NCBI RefSeq assembly: GCF_037479095.1 | Contig: NZ_JBBGZW010000001.1 | Location: forward strand, 558,001 to 622,000 | Direction of reading: 5' to 3' | Length of the DNA stretch: 64,000 nucleotides | From: Pantoea nemavictus | GTDB taxonomy: Bacteria; Pseudomonadota; Gammaproteobacteria; Enterobacterales; Enterobacteriaceae | Shown here: in pieces, positions 58,340-64,000 of the stretch | Layout: each line of letters begins with the position of its first letter | How positions within the stretch are numbered: position 1 is the stretch's first letter | The notes under the pieces: model-generated | The model's input: the letters and a program-made list of their open reading frames with translations, nothing else | Database searches by the model: none | Told to the model about the DNA's origin: nothing | Program-made: the position numbers and the translations under genes

Positions 58340-60037
58340 TTACGCTGCTTTTACCAGCTCTTCTTCCGGACGTTTCAGAATCGCGTAGCCAAGACCCGCC
58401 ACCGCAGTACCAATCACAATCGCCAGCAGGTAACCCAGCACTGGGGTAATCGCGCCTGGAATCAGCAGCACGAACAGACCACCGTGTGGTGCCATCAGTT
58501 TGGCACCTATCGCCATCGAAATCGCACCGGTCACCGCACCGCCAATGATGCAGCATGGCAGCACACGCATGGGATCACGCGCGGCAAACGGAATTGCCCC
58601 TTCTGAGATGAAGCACAGACCCAATACCAGCGCCGCTTTGCCGCCCTCTTGCTGACCTTTGTTGAACTTACGACGCGCAACCAGCGTCGCCAGGCCCATC
58701 GCCAGCGGTGGCACCATGCCGGCCGCCATAATCGCTGCCATCGGCGCGTAGGTTTGCGAACTCAGCAGACCCACACCAAAGGCATAGGCTACTTTGTTCA
58801 CCGGGCCACCCATATCGGTACACATCATGCCACCGAGGATTGCGCCCAGCAGAACCGCGTTCGCCGTGCCCATGTTGGCCAGCCAGGTTGTCAGGCCCGT
58901 CATGATGCCCGCCACCGGCTTACCGACCACGTAAATCATAAGCAGACCGGTAATTAAGCTCGCCACCAGCGGGATGATAAGAATCGGCTTCAACGCTTCC
59001 ATACTTTGCGGCAGTTTGACTTTACTGCTGAGCATCTTCGCGGCGTAACCGGCAATGAAACCGGCGATGATGCCACCGAGGAAACCGGCGTTAATGCTGG
59101 TGGCGATCATGCCGCCAATCAGACCTGGCGTCAGGCCCGGACGGTCCGCAATTGAGAAGGCAATGAAGCCCGCCAGTACCGGAACCATCAGAGCGAAGGC
59201 GCTACCGCCGCCAATCTGCATCAATGCAGCGGCCAATGTACCCGGCTCTTTAAATGCGGTAATACCGAAAGCAAACGAGAGCGCGATGCTCAAACCACCG
59301 GCAACGACCATCGGCAGCATGTACGACACGCCGGTCAGCAGGTGACGATATGCACCGGCTTTCTCTTTGTTGTCGCCCTGGGCGCTGGCGGACTGATTAC
59401 CGCTCGGCTGATAGGTTTTCGCTTCTGCCTGGGCTTTGTCCAACTCCTGCGCGGTTTTCTTCAGCGCCAGACTGGTTGAGGTGCGATACATCGGCTTGCC
59501 GGCAAACTTCGCCAGATCCACATCAATATCCGCCGCGACGATCACCAGATCGGCCGCCGCCACCTCTTCCGGTGTGATGGCGTTGCCCGCACCGACTGAA
59601 CCGCGGGTTTCCACTTTCACCCACCAGCCACGCTTAGTGGCTTCGGCCTGAATAGCTTCTGCCGCCATAAAGGTGTGGGCAACGCCGGTTGGGCAGGCGG
59701 TGACTGCCACAATACGTTTCTGGCCACCGCTCTGCGCGGTAACCGGTACGGCGCCCGTTGTCGCCGCAGGTTGCCAGGTTTTGGCACTTGCTTTGGCTTG
59801 GTTGATCGCCGCCAGCGGATCGCGCAGCGCTTGCTGCACATCCACCAGCGCCACAGACTTACCGGCAAACTGCGCATCATTCGGCGCGTTATGACCAGCA
59901 ACCAGCACCAGCTCAGCATCGGCGGCATTGTCGGTCAGCGTCAGTCCGGCCTGTGCGGCCGTGGCGCGTAAACGTTCCAGCGCCAGATGTCCTGATGCCA
60001 GCCCCAGTGAAGAATCTTTTATCAGCAGCGTTTTCAT
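58340..60037 (-). CDS. fruA: FruA, fructose PTS enzyme IIBC
   Basis: Membrane permease of the fructose phosphotransferase system, which imports fructose as fructose 1-phosphate; 565 residues (E. coli 563). Domains: a degenerate IIB' (1-100), IIB with phospho-acceptor Cys115 (AVTACPTGVAHTFMAAEAIQ), and IIC (about 225-560) with eight to nine helices and 'YMLPMVVAGGLSIALSFAFGI'. It is the third gene of fruBKA, 16 bp after fruK. Expression is set at the fruB promoter by Cra. Confidence 0.97.
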   Translation of the reverse strand: MKTLLIKDSSLGLASGHLALERLRATAAQAGLTLTDNAADAELVLVAGHNAPNDAQFAGKSVALVDVQQALRDPLAAINQAKASAKTWQPAATTGAVPVTAQSGGQKRIVAVTACPTGVAHTFMAAEAIQAEATKRGWWVKVETRGSVGAGNAITPEEVAAADLVIVAADIDVDLAKFAGKPMYRTSTSLALKKTAQELDKAQAEAKTYQPSGNQSASAQGDNKEKAGAYRHLLTGVSYMLPMVVAGGLSIALSFAFGITAFKEPGTLAAALMQIGGGSAFALMVPVLAGFIAFSIADRPGLTPGLIGGMIATSINAGFLGGIIAGFIAGYAAKMLSSKVKLPQSMEALKPILIIPLVASLITGLLMIYVVGKPVAGIMTGLTTWLANMGTANAVLLGAILGGMMCTDMGGPVNKVAYAFGVGLLSSQTYAPMAAIMAAGMVPPLAMGLATLVARRKFNKGQQEGGKAALVLGLCFISEGAIPFAARDPMRVLPCCIIGGAVTGAISMAIGAKLMAPHGGLFVLLIPGAITPVLGYLLAIVIGTAVAGLGYAILKRPEEELVKAA

Positions 60038-60053
60038 TATCGCTCTCCTGCTG

Positions 60054-60992
60054 TTAGTTAACGGGTTGTAAGTCGACGCGCGCCATCATCGCGGCCAACT
60101 GAGTACGATCTTTAACGCCAACATTGCTTTGACTGACGGCCATCGCCGCCACAGCCGTTGCCAGACGCAGCGTATGCTCGCTGGATTCACGCATCAGCAA
60201 ACCGTAAATCAGGCCGCCGACCATGGAATCTCCGGCACCCACGGTGCTGACCACTTCGCAGGCAGGTGGTTTGGCGAGCCATTCACCAGAAGCATTCACC
60301 CACAGCGCACCTTCCGCACCGAGAGAAATCACCACGTGCGCAATGCCCTGCTCGCGCAGTTCATGGGCGGCACCGATGACGTCCTGCAACTCAGGCAGTT
60401 TGCGACCGGCCCAAATTTCCAGCTCGCGGCGATTCGGTTTTACCAACCAAGGCGCGGCTTTCAGACCGGCGACCAGCGCTTCGCGGCTGCTGTCGAAGAT
60501 GATGCAAGGGCACAGCGTACGCAGATCGCTCATCCACTTGGTGAACGCTTCAGGCGCCACGCCGGCAGGCAAGCTGCCGCTGACGCACACCATGTCGAAC
60601 TGGCCGAGCCAGGTGAGAGAATCCGCCGTGAAGCGCTCCCAATCCTGGGCCGTCACTTCAAAGCCGGAGAAGTTCAGATCGGTCACATCGCCGTCTTTTT
60701 CTGTCAGCTTAACGTTGATACGTGTGCGGCCCTGCACCACCTGGAAACGGTTGGCAATGCCCAGCTCGCTGAACAGCTGCTGGAAGCCATCCTGGTTCTC
60801 TTTACCGAGGAAACCGCCGACCGTGACATCGATCCCCAAATCTTTCAGCACTTTAGCAACGTTGATGCCTTTGCCCGCAGCGTGCAGACCGGTGGTTTTC
60901 ACCAGATTAACTTCACCATGCTCTATCTCTGGCGTGTAACCCACCAGATCGTAAGCCGGATTTAACGTAATAGTGGCGACACGACGGCTCAT
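60054..60992 (-). CDS. fruK: FruK, 1-phosphofructokinase
   Basis: Phosphorylates fructose 1-phosphate to fructose 1,6-bisphosphate; PfkB/ribokinase family, 312 residues, as in E. coli. N-terminal '[23 protein letters not shown]', the PfkB signature 1 '[19 protein letters not shown]', and signature 2 '[17 protein letters not shown]' with the catalytic Asp. The start overlaps the fruB stop (ATGA). Its substrate is also the inducer released from Cra, so its activity feeds back on the operon. Confidence 0.97.
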   Translation of the reverse strand: MSRRVATITLNPAYDLVGYTPEIEHGEVNLVKTTGLHAAGKGINVAKVLKDLGIDVTVGGFLGKENQDGFQQLFSELGIANRFQVVQGRTRINVKLTEKDGDVTDLNFSGFEVTAQDWERFTADSLTWLGQFDMVCVSGSLPAGVAPEAFTKWMSDLRTLCPCIIFDSSREALVAGLKAAPWLVKPNRRELEIWAGRKLPELQDVIGAAHELREQGIAHVVISLGAEGALWVNASGEWLAKPPACEVVSTVGAGDSMVGGLIYGLLMRESSEHTLRLATAVAAMAVSQSNVGVKDRTQLAAMMARVDLQPVN

Positions 60993-62119
60993 GCTACCCC
61001 CTCGCCGAGACCGGCATTGATCGCTTCTTCAATAGCGGTAAGCGCTTGCTGGGCATCTTCACCACTGGCAGTAAAGCGCAGGCGATGGCCTTTCTTCACG
61101 CCGAGCGCGACCACTTTCATCAGGCTACGGCCGTTGGCGGGCTTGCCGCTGCCGTCGAGGTTGGTTACGGTGATGTCACTGTTGAACTGTTTGATCACGG
61201 TAACCAGTGCGGTACCTGGACGCGCATGCAGACCATGCTCATTGCGGATGGTGAATTCAGCGGTCAGTTGTTCGGCAGCTTCATCCACTTCACTGGTCAG
61301 CAGCGCCAGAATCCCAGCGGCATCGGTCTTCAGCAGACGATCAGCTTTGTTGGTCAGCAGCAGATTGCTTAAGTAGCCCAGTACTTCCAGCGGACGCTGA
61401 TCGTTCGCTGCAACGGTCAGTAGCAGCGCGACGCTTTCGCCCTGATGCTGGAATGGCGCAGCGGCACGGCTTACCGCCACTGCGCTACCGAGGTTGCCGT
61501 TAGCGCTGTCGCTCAGCCAGATGCCTTGCCCGAGGCTTAACGGTGCATGGGAAACCACATCAGCTATAAATGCCGCATCGACCGCGCCTGCGGCTTGCAG
61601 GCGACCGGCGTTGAGCGCTTGTAAGGTGATTAAGTCGCTGGCTGCCACATCCACGGCAATCAGCGAGGTATCGAATTTGAATTCAGCAGCCTGATTCTCA
61701 CCCATCAGCAGCGCACGCAGTTCTTCAGCCGATGCGGTTTTCAGCTGTTCAGCAATGCTGTCATCACTTAATACATGAGTGAGCTGACGCAGCAACGCGA
61801 GGTGTTCATCCGATTTGGCAGCAATACCGATAGCCACATACGCCGTTTGGCCATCGCCCCACTCCACGCCCTGCGGGAACTGATAGACCTGCACGCCGGT
61901 TTTCAGTACCAGGTCGCGCGTCTCGGTGGTGCCGTGTGGAATGGCAATGCCGTTACCCAGAAAGGTGGTGGTTTGCTGTTCGCGCGCCAGCATGCCGTTA
62001 ACGTAGCCTTCGCCGACATTACCCGCAGCGGTTAACGCAGCAGCAACCTGACGAATGGCCTCTTCTTTATTCTGTGCCTGAGCACCAGTATGAATGGCCT
62101 GAACTTCGAGCTGGAACAT
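60989..62119 (-). CDS. fruB: FruB, fructose PTS IIA-HPr fusion (DTP)
   Basis: Cytoplasmic diphosphoryl transfer protein that passes phosphate from enzyme I to FruA; 376 residues, as in E. coli. The IIA-Fru domain (about 1-145) carries His62 in [16 protein letters not shown] central linker domain follows, and the C-terminal HPr-like domain (about 285-376) has its active His in [19 protein letters not shown]. It is the first gene of fruBKA, preceded by two Cra operators. In E. coli setB follows the fru promoter region; here yeiW and efpL do. Confidence 0.97.
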   Translation of the reverse strand: MFQLEVQAIHTGAQAQNKEEAIRQVAAALTAAGNVGEGYVNGMLAREQQTTTFLGNGIAIPHGTTETRDLVLKTGVQVYQFPQGVEWGDGQTAYVAIGIAAKSDEHLALLRQLTHVLSDDSIAEQLKTASAEELRALLMGENQAAEFKFDTSLIAVDVAASDLITLQALNAGRLQAAGAVDAAFIADVVSHAPLSLGQGIWLSDSANGNLGSAVAVSRAAAPFQHQGESVALLLTVAANDQRPLEVLGYLSNLLLTNKADRLLKTDAAGILALLTSEVDEAAEQLTAEFTIRNEHGLHARPGTALVTVIKQFNSDITVTNLDGSGKPANGRSLMKVVALGVKKGHRLRFTASGEDAQQALTAIEEAINAGLGEGVA

Positions 62120-62140
62120 ATCTCTCCTCGCTTGCTGTAT

Positions 62141-62220
62141 TGAATCGTTTCAGCTACATGACAAAAAATTACGCAATGCAGCGCGGACTTAGCCGGAAGC
62201 ACAACGCTGAAACGTTTCAG
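62141..62220 (-). promoter_or_regulatory. Two Cra (FruR) operators upstream of fruBKA
   Basis: TGAATCGTTTCAGC at 62141-62154 and GCTGAAACGTTTCAG at 62206-62220 both match the Cra consensus GCTGAAnCGnTTCA; the second is a nearly perfect palindrome. Paired operators about 65 bp apart copy the E. coli fru arrangement. Cra represses until fructose 1-phosphate binds. Confidence 0.93.
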
Positions 62221-62398
62221 GTAATATGGTACAGCCGCGTACAGCAGGCAAGAAAATGCGCGATCTGAGTAGCAGATTTTTGATGTTCCGCACACTTCAA
62301 GTGGGATTTAGGATTTTTTCCGCCAGGCAGGCTGATGCTTTTGCTGTAACCCTATGCCGCGTTAAGCCAAATTCTTCAGCATGGCGTCAGCTAACCGC

Positions 62399-62653
62399 TT
62401 AAGGCGCAGTCTCTGCTTCCAGTTTTAACAGAAAGGTCATGGCGTTTTCACGGCTGTTGCCGCACATTTCCGCGCTGGGCTGTAACCCCGCGCAGACTGC
62501 TGGACGCAGCGGAGAACCGAAGATTTTACAGCGCTGCTGCTCATCAAGCTGAACGCAACGCGTATTGGCCGGTTTGCCGTGCGGCATACCAGGAATGGGA
62601 GAAGAGATTGAGGGGGCTGTGCAACAGGCACCGCACTGGTCACGACAAAACAT
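62399..62653 (-). CDS. yeiW: YeiW, small cysteine-rich YkgJ-type protein
   Basis: An 84-residue protein, equal in length to E. coli YeiW, in the YkgJ/UPF0153 cysteine-cluster family thought to bind zinc or iron. The start is the second of two adjacent ATGs (62653), six bases after AGGAG; the open frame runs to 62755 but that part is unlike the family. Eight cysteines are arranged as [28 protein letters not shown] and EMCGNS, with '[18 protein letters not shown]' conserved. Function is not established. It is divergent from efpL, 152 bp apart. Confidence 0.92.
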   Translation of the reverse strand: MFCRDQCGACCTAPSISSPIPGMPHGKPANTRCVQLDEQQRCKIFGSPLRPAVCAGLQPSAEMCGNSRENAMTFLLKLEAETAP

Positions 62654-62805
62654 CATGCGCTCCTGGAGAGAATTCGCGGCGACAATAACAGTCTGACGCC
62701 GCGAATGCCATGCATCGGCAACAATTTTACACCGCCTCACTTGCCAGTTTTTCACCGCGCGAGTAACGTGACGCGCATTAACCTTCCGTGAGCGAGAAAA
62801 CCACT

Positions 62806-63378
62806 ATGCCAAAGGCAAATGAGATAAAAAAAGGGATGGCTGTCACCTGGAACGGCAAACTGTTGCTGGTGAAAGACATTGATGTGCAAAGTCCAAGCGC
62901 ACGCGGTGCCGCTACGCTCTACAAGATGCGTTTTACCGATGTCCGCACCGGCCTGAAAGTGGAAGAACGCTTCAAGGGCGACGACATTATTGACGCCATT
63001 TCGCTCAGCCGCCGTGCCGTTACCTTCTCTTATATAGATGGTGATGAGTATGTGTTTATGGATGACGAAGATTACACGCCGTATAACTTCAAAAAAGATC
63101 AAATCGAAGAAGAGCTGCTGTTTATTCCTGAAGGCGGCATTCCCGGTATTCAGGTGCTGACCATGGACGGCCAGGTGCTGGCACTGGAGCTGCCACAAAC
63201 CGTCGACATGGAGATTGTTGATACTTCACCAGGCATCAAAGGCGCATCCGCCAGCGCACGCTCTAAACCTGCCGGCATGAGCACCGGTTTGTCGATTCAG
63301 GTGCCCGAGTATCTCAGCAATGGCGATCGCATCCGCATTCATATTGCTGAACGTCGCTATATGGGCCGCGCTGACTAA
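62806..63378 (+). CDS. yeiP: EfpL (YeiP), elongation factor P-like protein
   Basis: Paralogue of elongation factor P that helps ribosomes through difficult (proline and other) stretches; 190 residues from the ATG at 62806, equal to E. coli YeiP. A GTG 18 bases upstream is possible but unsupported. Three beta-barrel domains: KOW-like N-terminal with '[27 protein letters not shown]' (the loop that replaces the EF-P lysine-modified tip), middle OB fold, and C-terminal OB fold ending in [16 protein letters not shown]. The next gene follows a Zur-like palindrome 25 bp after its stop. Confidence 0.96.
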   Translation: MPKANEIKKGMAVTWNGKLLLVKDIDVQSPSARGAATLYKMRFTDVRTGLKVEERFKGDDIIDAISLSRRAVTFSYIDGDEYVFMDDEDYTPYNFKKDQIEEELLFIPEGGIPGIQVLTMDGQVLALELPQTVDMEIVDTSPGIKGASASARSKPAGMSTGLSIQVPEYLSNGDRIRIHIAERRYMGRAD

Positions 63379-63402
63379 GAAGAGTCTTCCGTCCGGCCGC
63401 TG

Positions 63403-63427
63403 GGGGTTGTTATAGTATAACAACCCC
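63403..63427 (+). promoter_or_regulatory. Zur box upstream of yeiR
   Basis: A perfect 25-bp palindrome with 12-bp arms around one G. Its core TGTTATAGTATAACA equals the enterobacterial Zur consensus (TGTTATAnTATAACA). TATAGT within it could be the -10 box of yeiR. It lies between the efpL stop and the yeiR start, with no T-run, so an operator is more likely than a terminator. Repression by Zur-zinc is expected. Confidence 0.8.
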
Positions 63428-63485
63428 ATACGCGCCGGATGTCACCTCCGCGCGTGATTTATCCTCTTTGTAAGGGAGCCCTTTT

Positions 63486-64000
63486 GTGACGCGCGTAAAC
63501 CTGATTACCGGATTTCTCGGCAGCGGGAAAACCACCACGCTACTGCATCTGTTAGCCAATAAGCCTGCCAACGAAAACTGGGCGATACTGGTCAATGAAT
63601 TTGGCGAAATTGGCATCGATGGCGCGCTGCTCGCCGATCGCGGTGCCACGCTCAAAGAGATTCCCGGTGGCTGCATGTGCTGCGTCAACGGCTTGCCGCT
63701 GCAAGTGGGCTTAAATATGCTGCTGAAGCAGGCGAAACCCGATCGCCTGATCATTGAACCTACCGGCCTTGGTCATCCCAAACAGCTGCTTAACATGTTG
63801 CGTGCCGCGGTTTATCAACCCTGGATTCAGGTGGATGCGACCTTAACGCTGCTCGATCCGCGCCAGTTAGCTGATGAGCGCGTGGTGGCGAATGAGAATT
63901 TCCGCGATCAGCTGGTAGCGGCAGATATCATCGTTGCCAATAAAAGCGATCGCTGGAGTGACGAAGATCGTCAGCGCTTACAGGCATGGCAGCAACAATT
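63486..64000 (+). CDS. yeiR: YeiR, COG0523 zinc-binding GTPase (5' part)
   Basis: Metal-binding GTPase of the COG0523 (CobW/ZNG1) family; E. coli YeiR binds zinc and GTP and is regarded as a candidate zinc chaperone. The gene begins with GTG at 63486, seven bases after AGGGAG, and runs off the right edge after 171 codons. P-loop GFLGSGKTT is at residues 9-17, the metal motif CMCC at 63-66 (PGGCMCCVNG), 'LIIEPTGLGHPKQ' follows, and the GTP-specific NKSD ends the visible part. The Zur palindrome 58 bp upstream ties it to zinc shortage. Confidence 0.95.
   Translation, partial: MTRVNLITGFLGSGKTTTLLHLLANKPANENWAILVNEFGEIGIDGALLADRGATLKEIPGGCMCCVNGLPLQVGLNMLLKQAKPDRLIIEPTGLGHPKQLLNMLRAAVYQPWIQVDATLTLLDPRQLADERVVANENFRDQLVAADIIVANKSDRWSDEDRQRLQAWQQQ

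Noticed and set aside
60129..60965. 278-residue plus-strand frame opposite fruK
   Set aside because: Antisense shadow of fruK caused by GC-rich third positions; no motif or ribosome site.
63403..63427. Rho-independent terminator after efpL
   Set aside because: The arms are AT-rich at the centre, no T-run follows, and the core matches Zur exactly; an operator is a better reading.

Overview
The window looks like chromosome from a member of the Enterobacterales, most likely Erwiniaceae (Pantoea/Erwinia type). Gene order follows the 46-48 min region of Escherichia coli almost throughout: mdtBCD-baeSR, trhP, cyaR, yegS, fbaB, thiMD, apbC/metG, yohJK-cdd, sanA, mglBAC, galS, yeiB, folE, fghA, lysP, yeiE, yeiH, nfo, fruBKA, yeiW, efpL, yeiR. 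The proteins have the lengths and catalytic residues of their E. coli counterparts, but the intergenic DNA carries repeats not typical of E. coli and several gene groups are inserted. I saw no rRNA, IS element, prophage or CRISPR array. The only tRNA is tRNA-Asn(GUU). The window cuts mdtB at the left edge and yeiR at the right edge.

Layout. 1-6933: drug efflux operon mdtBCD with its two-component system baeSR. 7079-9577: tRNA hydroxylation gene trhP behind a possible FNR promoter, the Hfq-type small RNA CyaR behind a CRP promoter, and lipid kinase yegS. 9578-10361: 784 bp without a gene, filled by a pair of long inverted repeats. 10362-16824: a Gfo/Idh/MocA oxidoreductase, tRNA-Asn, and a sugar-acid cluster (rspB, MFS transporter, ydfI-type dehydrogenase, rspR) with a perfect CRP site but without rspA. 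16971-19753: fbaB and thiMD under a TPP riboswitch. 20147-28395: chitoporin and chitobiase, then an SET-type sugar exporter, galE and a fused glycosyltransferase/acetyltransferase. 28591-35146: a small CxxC protein, ahpCF with an OxyR site, a GNAT enzyme, apbC and metG. 35302-40104: yohJK, cdd, maeA, sanA. 40146-46410: mglBAC and galS with paired Gal/CRP operators, and yeiB. 46464-51443: folE, an MFS/LysR pair, and the formaldehyde pathway genes frmA-fghA. 51633-53497: a Fur-controlled iron-type ABC transporter without a binding protein. 53652-62119: lysP, yeiE, yeiH, nfo and the Cra-controlled fruBKA operon. 62399-64000: yeiW, efpL and a Zur-controlled yeiR.

How the parts fit. Much of the window concerns uptake of carbon sources under CRP, Cra, GalS, NagC and small-RNA control (chitin sugars, galactosides, fructose, sugar acids). 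Stress and metal functions (BaeSR, OxyR-AhpCF, Fur, Zur) are interspersed. The least explained part is 24309-28395. Its genes are closely spaced or overlapping, it reads as more AT-rich than its surroundings, and it joins a UDP-galactose-forming enzyme, a glycosyltransferase/acetyltransferase and a sugar efflux pump. This looks like a small pathway that makes and exports an acylated glycoside. Four families of palindromic repeats lie between genes: a short TGTAGGGTCGCCAT type, a 127-bp branched type in two copies, a roughly 225-bp inverted pair, and a TGTAGCGGCGC type.
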